Source: Streptomyces noursei (GTDB lineage: Bacteria > Actinomycetota > Actinomycetes > Streptomycetales > Streptomycetaceae). Taken from it: a DNA stretch of 64,000 bases. The stretch spans positions 62,001 through 126,000 of the forward strand of contig NZ_LWBU01000249.1 in NCBI RefSeq assembly GCF_001646665.1, written 5' to 3'. A program made the translations under genes and the position numbers. The notes beneath the pieces are model-generated. The model saw only the letters and a program-made list of their open reading frames with translations. It was not told the origin of the DNA and did not search any database. Below, piece by piece: positions 51,208 to 58,933 of the stretch (position 1 is its first letter; the number at the start of each line of letters is the position of its first letter).

Positions 51208-51411
51208 ATGCAGGCGACCGCGTACACGTACGACCCGGATTCCCGCAGCGGGAGTGTGCTGCTCGACGACGGCACCCCGGTGGACTTCCCCGCCTCGGCC
51301 TTCGACGCGGGCGGGCTGCGGCTGCTGCGGCCGGGGCAGCGGGTGCGGATCGAGACCGAGGGGCAGGGCGACGCCCTGCGCATCACCCTGGTGACGCTCC
51401 AGACGTTCTGA
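51208..51411 (+). CDS. Small cold-shock-like/hypothetical protein
   Basis: A 67-residue protein: MQATAYTYDPDSRSGSVLLD, then DGTPVDFPASAFDAGGLRLL and RPGQRVRIETEGQGDAL. The strand pattern resembles part of a cold-shock/OB fold, but the RNP motifs are absent. ATG at 51208 begins 10 bases after cofC, with no strong ribosome-binding site. It is conserved next to cofC/hupS from memory; its function is unknown. Confidence 0.75.
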   Translation: MQATAYTYDPDSRSGSVLLDDGTPVDFPASAFDAGGLRLLRPGQRVRIETEGQGDALRITLVTLQTF

Positions 51412-51445
51412 CCCGCTCCGCCCTCCGGGCCTCCGCACGCACCGC

Positions 51446-51475
51446 GGGCCGGGCTCCCTCTCGGGAGCCCGGCCC
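51446..51475. terminator. Bidirectional terminator between small cold-shock-like gene and hupS
   Basis: GGGCCGGGCTCCC (51446-51458) and GGGAGCCCGGCCC (51463-51475) form a perfect 13-bp stem with loop tctc. Confidence 0.88.
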
Positions 51476-51507
51476 GGCGTGTGAGTGGCCCTGGGGCCTC
51501 GTGCCGC

Positions 51508-52197
51508 TTACTTGCTGCGCGAGGCGGTCTTCTTGGCGGTGGTCTTGCGCGCCGTGGTCTTCTTGGCGGGCGCCTTCTTCGCCGTGGCCTTCTTCGCCGG
51601 CGCGGTGGTCTTGGCGGTGGTCTTCTTCGCCGCCGCCGCGGTGGTGGTCTTCTTGGCCGGCGTGGCCTTCTTGGCGGCCGCGGTGGTGGTCTTCTTGGCC
51701 GGGGTGGCCTTCTTCGCGGTCGTCGCCTTCTTGGCGGCCGTGGCCGTGGTCTTCTTGGCCGGCGTGGCCTTCTTGGCGGTCGTCGCCTTCTTGGCGGCGG
51801 CGGCCGAGGTCTTCTTGGCGGCCGCCTTCTTGCCGGCGGCCTTGGAGATGGTGGGCGGCGGGCCCGAAAGGCTGCCCTTGGGCGCCTTCTTGACGGCGAC
51901 CTCGCCGCCCTTCGGGAGCTTCTTGGAGCCGCTGACCAGGTCCTTGAAGCCCTGACCGGCACGGAAGCGCGGAACGGAGGTCTTCTTGACCCGCACGCGC
52001 TCACCCGTCTGCGGGTTGCGGGCGTAGCGGGCCGGGCGGTCGACCTTCTCGAACGAGCCGAACCCGGTGACCGAGACGCGGTCACCGGCGACCACGGCAC
52101 GGACGATCGCGTCGAGCACCGCGTCGACAGCATCGGCGGCCTGCTGGCGGCCACCCATCTTGTCGGCAATCGCTTCTACGAGCTGCGCCTTGTTCAC
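51508..52197 (-). CDS. hupS: HU-family DNA-binding protein HupS with lysine-rich tail
   Basis: This 229-residue protein has an HU domain (about 1-92): NKAQLVEAIADKMGGRQQAA, VSVTGFGSFEKVDRPARYAR and NPQTGERVRVKKTSVPRFRA. It is followed by a histone-H1-like tail (about 110-229) of repeated AKKAT/PAKK units. HupS is the sporulation-associated HU of S. coelicolor that condenses spore nucleoids. The GTG at 52197 has AAGGGGAAG upstream. Confidence 0.95.
   Translation of the reverse strand: MNKAQLVEAIADKMGGRQQAADAVDAVLDAIVRAVVAGDRVSVTGFGSFEKVDRPARYARNPQTGERVRVKKTSVPRFRAGQGFKDLVSGSKKLPKGGEVAVKKAPKGSLSGPPPTISKAAGKKAAAKKTSAAAAKKATTAKKATPAKKTTATAAKKATTAKKATPAKKTTTAAAKKATPAKKTTTAAAAKKTTAKTTAPAKKATAKKAPAKKTTARKTTAKKTASRSK
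51511..51850 (-). repeat. Degenerate tandem repeats encoding the HupS Lys/Ala/Pro tail
   Basis: Repeated blocks such as cttcttggccggcgtggcc and ccttcttggcggtcgtcgcc recur through the 3' part of hupS. They encode TAKKATPAKKTT-like units. Such arrays vary in copy number between strains. Confidence 0.8.
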
Positions 52198-52247
52198 GTC
52201 TTCCCCTTCGGAGACATTGCCGGAACGAAAGTGTTCAAGCTTTTCGC

Positions 52248-52276
52248 ACGTTAGGCAGATATATACCGCAAATCAA
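52248..52276 (-). promoter_or_regulatory. Candidate hupS promoter
   Basis: On the minus strand TTGATT (complement 52271-52276) and TAACGT (complement 52248-52253) are 17 bases apart in an AT-rich patch containing TATATAT. The start codon is about 50 bases downstream. Confidence 0.55.
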
Positions 52277-52337
52277 ACACGAAACGGGCTAATCACCCTA
52301 GTGCCGCAATGAAGTCGGCCGCTGCGGAGTTCGAGTG

Positions 52338-52565
52338 TCAGTCCCCTTCGGGGATTCGGCCCTCGTCGAGGGCCTTCATCAACCGGTCGAGCCGCCTTGC
52401 CGCGCCTGCGAGATCGTGCTTCGCCACGGCCGTGACGGCCAACAGCTGCCGGGACAGCGTCATCCTTACGCCCTCCGGGACTTGCAGTTCGCGCACTCGG
52501 GTGTGCGCTTCTTTCAGTCGGGCTGCGACGGCCTGATAGAGCTCGAGTTGGCTGTCGCGTTCCAT
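52338..52565 (-). CDS. Small helical protein, unknown function
   Basis: A 75-residue, probably all-helical protein: MERDSQLELYQAVAARLKEA, HTRVRELQVPEGVRMTLSRQ, AVTAVAKHDLAGAARRLDRL, ending RIPEGD. No signal peptide or catalytic motif is seen. It lies between hupS and leuD in Streptomyces from memory. The ribosome-binding site before ATG 52565 is weak. Confidence 0.75.
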   Translation of the reverse strand: MERDSQLELYQAVAARLKEAHTRVRELQVPEGVRMTLSRQLLAVTAVAKHDLAGAARRLDRLMKALDEGRIPEGD

Positions 52566-52657
52566 GCACCGATTGTGCCATCTGGGGCGAGTTGTCGCCT
52601 CCGTAGGGGGTAACTGGCCTGTCCTGGCGGCATTTCACGGCCGACCGGGCGACCCGC

Positions 52658-52825
52658 TCACCGGAAGGCATCTACCCAGTAATCTCCGTTCGATGTACGG
52701 AAGTTGGGGCCCACCGCCCTGCCGTTCAGGGGGTCCGCGGGGGTGCCGTGCGGGATGTCGCCGACGTCAGCCGGATGGCCCCCCAAGCGCCCTTCCCGCC
52801 GACGGGCAAGGTCACTTTCGGCCAT
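52658..52825 (-). CDS. Candidate small protein (55 residues), unknown
   Basis: ATG 52825 to TGA 52658 with GGAG four to five bases upstream gives MAESDLARRREGRLGGHPAD, VGDIPHGTPADPLNGRAVGP and NFRTSNGDYWVDAFR. It lacks the Arg/Pro monotony of shadow frames and has mostly G/C third positions. It lies just past the leuD terminator. No family is recognised; it may not be real. Confidence 0.42.
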   Translation of the reverse strand: MAESDLARRREGRLGGHPADVGDIPHGTPADPLNGRAVGPNFRTSNGDYWVDAFR

Positions 52826-52889
52826 CGTCTCCGTGGTTCGCGCGGCGGAGTTGAGCCCCCTCGGAACGGCGGCCGCCGCCACGCACGAC

Positions 52890-52921
52890 GGTGCCCCCGG
52901 CCGTGATCGGCCGGGGGCACC
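52890..52921 (-). terminator. leuCD terminator
   Basis: GGTGCCCCCGGCC (52890-52902) and GGCCGGGGGCACC (52909-52921) form a perfect 13-bp stem with a six-base loop, 30 bases after the leuD stop. Confidence 0.88.
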
Positions 52922-52952
52922 GGAGGGTGTCGCGCGGGGGTGTCCTCGAGGG

Positions 52953-53546
52953 TCAGACCTGGAGGGTGCGCGGCTTGTACGACGGGCGCTTCGCCTCGTA
53001 GGCGGCGATGTCCGCCTCGTTCTGCAGGGTGATGCTGATGTCGTCCAGGCCGTTGAGCAGCCGCCAGCGGGCGTTCTCGTCGAGTTCGAACGCCGCGGTG
53101 ATGCCCTGGGCGCGGACCTCACGGGCCTCCAGGTCGACGGTGATCTCCGCCTGCGGGTCGGTCTCGGTCAGCTCCCACAGCGCGTCCACCGTCGGCTGGT
53201 CGAGGACCACGGTGAGCAGGCCGTTCTTCAGCGAGTTGCCGCGGAAGATGTCGGCGAAGCGGGAGGAGATGACGGCCTTGAAGCCGTAGTTCTGGAGCGC
53301 CCAGACCGCGTGCTCGCGCGAGGAGCCGGTGCCGAAGTCGGGGCCGGCGACCAGGACCGTGGCGCCCTGCCGCTCGGGGCGGTTGAGGACGAACTCGGGG
53401 TCCTTGCGCCAGGCCTCGAACAGGCCGTCCTCGAAGCCGTCGCGGGTGACCTTCTTCAGCCAGTGGGCCGGGATGATCTGGTCGGTGTCCACATTGCTGC
53501 GGCGCAGCGGGACGGCCCGGCCGGTGTGGGTGGTGAAAGCTTCCAT
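52953..53546 (-). CDS. leuD: 3-isopropylmalate dehydratase small subunit LeuD
   Basis: This 197-residue subunit has FTTHTGRAVPLRRSNVDTDQ, IIPAHWLKKVTRDGFEDGLF, GPDFGTGSSREHAVWALQNY and GFKAVISSRFADIFRGNSLK. With LeuC it isomerises 2- to 3-isopropylmalate in leucine synthesis. It follows leuC by six bases in the same transcript. Confidence 0.96.
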   Translation of the reverse strand: MEAFTTHTGRAVPLRRSNVDTDQIIPAHWLKKVTRDGFEDGLFEAWRKDPEFVLNRPERQGATVLVAGPDFGTGSSREHAVWALQNYGFKAVISSRFADIFRGNSLKNGLLTVVLDQPTVDALWELTETDPQAEITVDLEAREVRAQGITAAFELDENARWRLLNGLDDISITLQNEADIAAYEAKRPSYKPRTLQV

Positions 53547-53552
53547 GGTTGC

Positions 53553-54977
53553 TCAGACTCCGGCGGTCGCGGGGGCTTCGGACAGGTCGGCGGGCGAGGC
53601 CAGGTGGCCCAGCACCGCGGTGGCGGCGGCGACCTGGGGCGACACCAGGTGGGTGCGGCCGCCCTTGCCCTGCCTGCCCTCGAAGTTGCGGTTGGAGGTG
53701 GAGGCGGAACGCTCGCCGGGGGCGAGTTGGTCGGGGTTCATGCCCAGGCACATCGAGCAGCCCGCGTGCCGCCATTCGGCGCCGGCCTCCTTGAAGACCT
53801 TGTCCAGGCCCTCCTCGACCGCCTGCAGGGCGACCCGGACCGAGCCGGGGACGACCAGCATCCGTACGCCGTCGGCGACTTTGCGGCCGTCCAGGATGCC
53901 GGCGGCGGAGCGCAGGTCCTCGATGCGGCCGTTGGTGCAGGAGCCCACGAAGACGGTGTCGACCTTGATGTCGCGCAGCGGCTGTCCGGCGGTCAACCCC
54001 ATGTACTTCAGGGCGTTCTCGGCGGCCAGGCGCTCCGAAGCGTCTTCGTACGAAGCCGGGTCGGGGACCGACGCCGAAAGCGGCGCACCCTGGCCGGGGT
54101 TGGTGCCCCAGGTGACGAAGGGGGCCAGCTCGGAGGCGTCGATGACGACCTCGGCGTCGAAGACCGCGTCCTCGTCGCTGCGCAGCGTCTTCCAGTAGGC
54201 GACCGCCGCGTCCCAGTCCTCGCCCTCGGGGGCGTGCGCACGGCCCTCGAGGTAGGCGAAGGTGGTCTCGTCCGGGGCGATCATGCCCGCGCGGGCACCG
54301 GCCTCGATCGACATGTTGCAGATGGTCATGCGGGCCTCCATCGAGAGTTTCTCGATGGCGGGGCCGCGGTACTCCAGGACGTAGCCCTGGCCGCCGCCGG
54401 TGCCGATCCTGGCGATGATCGCCAGGATGAGGTCCTTGGCGGTGACGTCCTCGGGCAGCTCCCCGTCGACGGTGATCGCCATGGTCTTGGGGCGGGCCAT
54501 GGGCAGCGTCTGGGTGGCGAGGACGTGCTCGACCTGGGAGGTGCCGATACCGAAGGCGAGCGCGCCGAAGGCGCCGTGCGTGGAGGTGTGGGAGTCGCCG
54601 CAGACCACGGTGGTGCCCGGCTGGGTCAGGCCCAGCTGCGGTCCCACGACGTGGACGACGCCCTGCTCGACGTCGCCCAGGGGGTGCAGGCGGACACCGA
54701 AGTCGGCGCAGTTCTTGCGCAGCGTCTCCAGCTGGACCCGGGAGACCGGGTCGGCGATGGGCTTGTCGATGTCGAGGGTGGGGGTGTTGTGGTCCTCGGT
54801 CGCGATGGTGAGGTCGAGGCGCCGCACCTGCCGGCCGCTCTTGCGCAGACCGTCGAAGGCCTGGGGGCTGGTCACCTCGTGCAGCAGGTGCAGATCGATG
54901 AAGAGCAGGTCGGGCTCGCCTTCGGCGCGCCGGACGACATGGTCGTCCCAGACCTTCTCCGCGAGAGTCCTACCCAT
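53553..54977 (-). CDS. leuC: 3-isopropylmalate dehydratase large subunit LeuC
   Basis: This 474-residue aconitase-family subunit has LLFIDLHLLHEVTSPQAFDG, VVCGDSHTSTHGAFGALAFG, TVFVGSCTNGRIEDLRSAAG and RHAGCSMCLGMNPDQLAPGE. The three [4Fe-4S] cysteines are present in those last two motifs. ATG at 54977 has GGAGGG seven bases upstream. It is divergent from ndgR, its known regulator. Confidence 0.96.
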   Translation of the reverse strand: MGRTLAEKVWDDHVVRRAEGEPDLLFIDLHLLHEVTSPQAFDGLRKSGRQVRRLDLTIATEDHNTPTLDIDKPIADPVSRVQLETLRKNCADFGVRLHPLGDVEQGVVHVVGPQLGLTQPGTTVVCGDSHTSTHGAFGALAFGIGTSQVEHVLATQTLPMARPKTMAITVDGELPEDVTAKDLILAIIARIGTGGGQGYVLEYRGPAIEKLSMEARMTICNMSIEAGARAGMIAPDETTFAYLEGRAHAPEGEDWDAAVAYWKTLRSDEDAVFDAEVVIDASELAPFVTWGTNPGQGAPLSASVPDPASYEDASERLAAENALKYMGLTAGQPLRDIKVDTVFVGSCTNGRIEDLRSAAGILDGRKVADGVRMLVVPGSVRVALQAVEEGLDKVFKEAGAEWRHAGCSMCLGMNPDQLAPGERSASTSNRNFEGRQGKGGRTHLVSPQVAAATAVLGHLASPADLSEAPATAGV

Positions 54978-55133
54978 CGCTTTCCCTCCGGCCGGCGTGG
55001 TGTGCCGGCTCCTCTAGAGATCTGTGGGCCCACGCCCGTAAACCCACGTTTCACGTGCTGGACGTCGACATCGGACCCGTTGGTCCCCGGGCCGTACGTA
55101 CAGGGTGGCAAGTTCCGGGAAAAATTGAACTTG

Positions 55134-55152
55134 CGTTTCACAGAGTGAGACG
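55134..55152. promoter_or_regulatory. Candidate NdgR operator between leuC and ndgR
   Basis: CGTTTCAC-aga-GTGAGACG (55134-55152) is a 19-bp near-perfect palindrome with one mismatch, 13 bases before the ndgR ATG. The same CGTTTCAC half recurs at 55047-55054, about 70 bases before leuC. NdgR (IclR family) controls leuCD in Streptomyces; the site assignment is inference. Confidence 0.55.
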
Positions 55153-55165
55153 TGAATATCGTTGC

Positions 55166-55882
55166 ATGGACAACTCTAGCGGCGTCGGCGTTCTCGACAA
55201 GGCAGCTCTGGTATTGAGCGCCCTGGAGTCCGGTCCGGCCACCCTCGCCGGGCTGGTCGCGGCGACAGGGCTCGCACGACCCACGGCACACCGTCTTGCC
55301 GTGGCACTGGAACACCACCGGATGGTGGCGAGGGACATGCAGGGCCGGTTCATCCTCGGCCCGCGGCTGGCGGAGCTCGCCGCCGCGGCCGGCGAGGACC
55401 GTCTGCTGGCCACGGCGGGACCGGTACTCACCCACCTGCGGGACGTGACCGGCGAGAGCGCGCAGCTCTACCGCCGCCAGGGCGACATGCGCATCTGCGT
55501 CGCCGCGGCGGAGCGGCTGTCCGGTCTGCGGGACACCGTGCCGGTCGGCTCGACCCTCACGATGAAGGCCGGCTCGTCGGCCCAGATCCTGATGGCCTGG
55601 GAGGAGCCCGAGCGGCTGCACCGGGGTCTGCAGGGGGCCCGCTTCACGGCGACGGCCCTGTCGGGCGTACGCCGCCGTGGCTGGGCCCAGTCGATCGGTG
55701 AGCGCGAGCCGGGGGTGGCGTCCGTCTCCGCGCCCGTGCGGGGCCCCTCGAACCGGGTGGTGGCCGCCGTGTCGGTCTCGGGCCCGATCGAGCGCCTGAC
55801 CCGCCACCCGGGCCGGATGCACGCCCAGGCGGTCATCGACGCCGCCGCCCGGCTCTCGGACGCGCTGCGGCGCTCCGGCTGA
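55166..55882 (+). CDS. ndgR: IclR-family regulator NdgR
   Basis: This 238-residue regulator has an N-terminal winged helix (VLDKAALVLSALESGPATLA, ATGLARPTAHRLAVALEHHR) and an IclR effector domain (DVTGESAQLYRRQGDMRICV, GSTLTMKAGSSAQILMAW, SVSAPVRGPSNRVVAAVSVS). NdgR controls leucine and other amino-acid genes and affects antibiotic production. ATG at 55166 fits the 238-residue family length. It is divergent from leuC. Confidence 0.94.
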   Translation: MDNSSGVGVLDKAALVLSALESGPATLAGLVAATGLARPTAHRLAVALEHHRMVARDMQGRFILGPRLAELAAAAGEDRLLATAGPVLTHLRDVTGESAQLYRRQGDMRICVAAAERLSGLRDTVPVGSTLTMKAGSSAQILMAWEEPERLHRGLQGARFTATALSGVRRRGWAQSIGEREPGVASVSAPVRGPSNRVVAAVSVSGPIERLTRHPGRMHAQAVIDAAARLSDALRRSG

Positions 55883-55973
55883 TCACCGTTCCTGCTGCCG
55901 ACTCCCGGTCCACCGCTCCAACGCCGCAGCGGTGGGCCGGAGTTGTTCGGCGCTCTCTGCTGTTGTCGGACGC

Positions 55974-56007
55974 GAAGAAGCCCTCCCCTGCTGGGGAGGG
56001 CTTCTTC
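55974..56007. terminator. Bidirectional terminator between ndgR and the tRNA cluster
   Basis: A 15-bp perfect stem (55974-55988 with 55993-56007), loop tgct, ends in CTTCTTC on both strands. It lies between convergent transcripts. Confidence 0.9.
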
Positions 56008-56013
56008 TGTGCG

Positions 56014-56086
56014 TACCCCCGACCGGATTCGAACCGGCGCTACCGCCTTGAGAGGGCGGCGTGCTAGGCCGCTACACAACGGGGGC
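56014..56086 (-). tRNA. tRNA-Glu (anticodon CTC), copy 1
   Basis: 73 bases with a seven-pair acceptor stem (GCCCCCG), anticodon loop CTCTCAA, and T-loop GGTTCGAATCC. No encoded CCA. It is the last tRNA of the cluster, next to the terminator. Confidence 0.95.
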
Positions 56087-56104
56087 AAGATCAGTGATGA
56101 TCCG

Positions 56105-56176
56105 CTGGCCTACCAGGACTCGAACCTAGACTAACTGAACCAGAATCAGTCGTGCTGCCAATTACACCATAGGCCA
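56105..56176 (-). tRNA. tRNA-Gln (anticodon CTG), copy 1
   Basis: 72 bases with acceptor stem TGGCCTA/TAGGCCA, anticodon stem ACTGA/TCAGT with loop TTCTGGT, and T-loop GGTTCGAGTCC. Anticodon CTG gives Gln. Confidence 0.95.
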
Positions 56177-56197
56177 CTGGTGGCTTAGACCAGTTGG

Positions 56198-56270
56198 TAC
56201 CCCCGACCGGATTCGAACCGGCGCTACCGCCTTGAGAGGGCGGCGTGCTAGGCCGCTACACAACGGGGGC
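56198..56270 (-). tRNA. tRNA-Glu (anticodon CTC), copy 2
   Basis: The 73 bases read as identical to copy 1, with the same acceptor stem and anticodon loop. Confidence 0.95.
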
Positions 56271-56330
56271 CCTAGCGATCCTGCATCGAGATCATGGGTG
56301 CGACCCAGACGATCTCGCGGGAAGGATCTG

Positions 56331-56403
56331 TACCCCCGACCGGATTCGAACCGGCGCTACCGCCTTGAGAGGGCGGCGTGCTAGGCCGCTACACAACGGG
56401 GGC
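56331..56403 (-). tRNA. tRNA-Glu (anticodon CTC), copy 3
   Basis: The 73 bases read as identical to copies 1 and 2. Confidence 0.95.
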
Positions 56404-56442
56404 TTTGCGGATGCCATCCGCGATGCAGATAAGCTCTGCGAG

Positions 56443-56514
56443 CTGGCCTACCAGGACTCGAACCTAGACTAACTGAACCAGAATCAGTCGTGCTGCCAAT
56501 TACACCATAGGCCA
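56443..56514 (-). tRNA. tRNA-Gln (anticodon CTG), copy 2
   Basis: 72 bases identical to the other Gln copy. It is the first tRNA of the cluster in the direction of transcription. Confidence 0.95.
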
Positions 56515-56524
56515 CCAAAACGCA

Positions 56525-56541
56525 ACCCCCGACGGGGATTT
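56525..56541 (-). terminator. Weak hairpin between HAD gene and tRNA cluster
   Basis: On the minus strand AATCCCC-gtc-GGGGGTT forms a seven-pair stem followed by GCGTTTTGG, 10 bases before the first tRNA. It may be a weak terminator or tRNA leader processing element. Confidence 0.4.
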
Positions 56542-56603
56542 TGTTCGGGTTACGCTTCCGGGTTCCGGCCTTTCGGCCCGCTCCCCTCGGCGCAGGAAGA
56601 ACA

Positions 56604-57323
56604 TTACCCGAAGGAGTCCGGGGCTCCAAAACGGGTATCGCCGCGCAGCAGGCCGGGGAGCTGGTCCAGGCCCGTGATCCTGGTCAGCTCGGGCCTGCCG
56701 CCCTTCCCGGTACGGTCCAGCCAGATGCCGGTGAGCCCCGCCTCGACGGCGCCACGGGCGTCGATGTCCGGCTGGTCGCCGACGTACGCGACGTCCGCCG
56801 GGCGCAGCCGGAGGGCGTCGCAGGCGGCGTGGAAGGCCGCGGGGTCGGGCTTGGCCACCCCCAGCTCGGCCGCGCACAGCAGGGCCTCGAAACGGTCCCG
56901 TACGCCCAGGACGCGCAGCTTGCGCTCCTGGTTGTGGACGGAGGAGTTCGACAGGGCGGCGTGCCGGTAGTCGGCGGCCAGCAGCTCCAGGGCGGGCAGG
57001 GTGTCGGGGAACAGCTCCCACGCGGCCTCGTAGTGGCGCAGGTACCGCCGGAACCAGGCGTCCGCCTCGTCGTCGGTCATGCTCCTGCCGAGGAAGTCCC
57101 GCACCCGGTCGCGCCGCTGCTCCTCGAACCCCACGCCGCCGGCCTCGAAGCGCTGCCAGTGGAGGGCCGTGAGCTCCTTCCAGCGGGTGAGGGCCCGGTC
57201 GACGGAGTCGTACCCGTCGGCCAGGCCCTCGGCGCGCAGGTGGCGCAGCATGCCGGCGCGGTCGGCGCTCGCGTAGTCGAAGATCGTGTCGTCGATGTCC
57301 CACAGGATCGCGCGGATCGGCAT
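56604..57323 (-). CDS. HAD-family hydrolase (phosphatase-like)
   Basis: This 239-residue protein has the HAD motifs RAILWDIDDTIFDYASADRA (DxDxT), AALSNSSVHNQERKLRVLG (motif II), LGVAKPDPAAFHAACDALRL (motif III Lys) and VAYVGDQPDIDARGAVEAGL (motif IV). A helical cap follows motif I. The substrate is unknown; pyrimidine 5'-nucleotidase-like or haloacid-dehalogenase-like are both possible. ATG at 57323. It sits between gltX and the tRNA cluster. Confidence 0.88.
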   Translation of the reverse strand: MPIRAILWDIDDTIFDYASADRAGMLRHLRAEGLADGYDSVDRALTRWKELTALHWQRFEAGGVGFEEQRRDRVRDFLGRSMTDDEADAWFRRYLRHYEAAWELFPDTLPALELLAADYRHAALSNSSVHNQERKLRVLGVRDRFEALLCAAELGVAKPDPAAFHAACDALRLRPADVAYVGDQPDIDARGAVEAGLTGIWLDRTGKGGRPELTRITGLDQLPGLLRGDTRFGAPDSFG

Positions 57324-57404
57324 GGGCCCGAGCCTACGCGGCGACGGCGCCGTGCCGGGCGCGGACGGCCGGGAAAGCGGCGGGGTGGCCGGGGGGCCGG
57401 GACG

Positions 57405-57450
57405 GCGAAGGGGGGCGGCCACCGGTGCACCGGTGGCCGCCCCCCTTCGC
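57405..57450 (-). terminator. 46-bp perfect palindrome after gltX
   Basis: Bases 57405-57427 are the exact reverse complement of 57428-57450, with no loop required at the DNA level (centre GTGCAC). It starts 10 bases past the gltX stop and precedes HAD. It lacks a T-run, as is common for Streptomyces terminators. Confidence 0.85.
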
Positions 57451-57460
57451 GTACGGGACG

Positions 57461-58933
57461 TTACGACGCGAGCTTCGCCAGCGCGGCGTCGATGCGCGCG
57501 AGGGTGCGCTCCTTGCCGAGGATCTCCAGGGACTCGAAGAGCGGCAGGCCGACCGTGCGGCCGGTGACGGCGACGCGGACGGGGGCCTGGGCCTTGCCGA
57601 GCTTGAGGCCGTGCTCCTCGCCGGCGGCGAGGACCGCGTTCTTCAGGGACTCGGGGCTGGTCCAGTCCGCGGCCTCCAGCTTGGCGCGGGCCGTGCGCAG
57701 GAGGGCGTCGGAGCCCTCCTTCATGGCCTTCTGCCAGGACGCCTCGTCCTGGACCGGCTCCTTCAGGAACAGGAAGTCGACGTTGGCCGTGATCTCGGAG
57801 AGGACGGTCAGCCGCGTCTGGGCGTGCGGGGCGATGGCCTCCCAGGCCGCCCGGTCGAAGTCCTCCGGCGCCCAGGGGGCGTGCGGGGCCCGCAGCCACG
57901 GCTCGCAGGCCTCCGTGAACGCCTTCACGTCCAGCATCCGGATGTGGTCGCCGTTGATCGACTCGGCCTTCTTGAGGTCGAAGCGGGCCGGATTGGCGTT
58001 GACGTCGGCGATGTCGAACTTCGCCACCATCTCGGGGATGGTGAAGACGTCCTGGTCGGCGGAGAAGGACCAGCCCAGCAGGGAGAGGTAGTTCAGCAGG
58101 CCCTCGGGGAGGAAGCCGCGCTCCCGGTAGATGTTGAGGGACGCCTGCGGGTCGCGCTTGGAGAGCTTCTTGTTGCCCTCGCCCATGACGTACGGCAGGT
58201 GGCCGAAGACGGGGACGTCCTTGGCGACGCCCAGCTCGATCAGTGCCTTGTAGAGGGCGATCTGGCGCGGGGTGGAGGAGAGCAGGTCCTCGCCGCGCAG
58301 GACGTGGGTGATCTCCATCAGCGCGTCGTCGACGGGGTTGACGAGCGTGTAGAGGGGGGCGCCGTTGGCGCGGACGATGCCGTAGTCCGGGACGTTGTCC
58401 GGGGTGAAGGTGAGTTCGCCGCGGACCACGTCGGTGAAGGTGATCGGCTCGTCGGGCATCCGGAAGCGGACGATCGCCTCGCGGCCCTCCGCCTCGTACG
58501 CCGCCTTCTGCTCGTCGGTGAGGTCGCGGCACGTGCCGTCGTACCCGGACGGCCGGCCGGCGGCGCGGGCGGCCTCGCGGCGCTCGTCGAGCTCGGTGGC
58601 GGTGCAGTAGCAGCGGTACGCGTAGCCGCCGGCGAGCAGCTTGTCGGCGACGTCCTTGTAGATGTCCATGCGCTGCGACTGGCGGTACGGGGCGTGGGGG
58701 CCGCCGGTCTCGGGGCCCTCGTCCCAGTCGAGGCCGAGCCAGCGCAGCGAGTCGAGGAGCTGCTCGTAGGACTCCTCCGAGTCGCGGGCCGCGTCGGTGT
58801 CCTCGATGCGGAAGACCATGGTGCCCTGGTTGTGCCGGGCGAAGGCCCAGTTGAACAGGGCGGTGCGGACCAGGCCCACGTGGGGGTTGCCGGTCGGCGA
58901 GGGACAGAAACGTACGCGGATCGCGTTAGCCAC
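57461..58933 (-). CDS. gltX: Glutamyl-tRNA synthetase GltX
   Basis: This 490-residue class I synthetase has VRFCPSPTGNPHVGLVRTAL (HIGH box as HVGL), YRCYCTATELDERREAAR, RGEDLLSSTPRQIALYKALI and NKKLSKRDPQASLNIYRERG (KMSKS box as LSKR). Actinobacteria lack GlnRS, so this enzyme should charge both tRNA-Glu and tRNA-Gln, with GatCAB repairing the latter. Its GTG start overlaps the FAH stop by eight bases. Confidence 0.96.
   Translation of the reverse strand: MANAIRVRFCPSPTGNPHVGLVRTALFNWAFARHNQGTMVFRIEDTDAARDSEESYEQLLDSLRWLGLDWDEGPETGGPHAPYRQSQRMDIYKDVADKLLAGGYAYRCYCTATELDERREAARAAGRPSGYDGTCRDLTDEQKAAYEAEGREAIVRFRMPDEPITFTDVVRGELTFTPDNVPDYGIVRANGAPLYTLVNPVDDALMEITHVLRGEDLLSSTPRQIALYKALIELGVAKDVPVFGHLPYVMGEGNKKLSKRDPQASLNIYRERGFLPEGLLNYLSLLGWSFSADQDVFTIPEMVAKFDIADVNANPARFDLKKAESINGDHIRMLDVKAFTEACEPWLRAPHAPWAPEDFDRAAWEAIAPHAQTRLTVLSEITANVDFLFLKEPVQDEASWQKAMKEGSDALLRTARAKLEAADWTSPESLKNAVLAAGEEHGLKLGKAQAPVRVAVTGRTVGLPLFESLEILGKERTLARIDAALAKLAS

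Larger units (their letters stand above)
52566..52952. other. Region between small helical gene and leuD
   Basis: These 387 bases contain the leuD terminator (52890-52921) and one plausible short gene (52658-52825). Nothing else was seen. Confidence 0.5.

Noticed and set aside
52566..52657. Short frames in the rest of the hupS-leuD gap
   Set aside because: They have no ribosome-binding site and show only shadow-type composition.
56014..56514. Regularly spaced near-identical repeats that could suggest a CRISPR array
   Set aside because: Each repeat folds as a full tRNA with anticodon CTC or CTG, and spacers are irregular.
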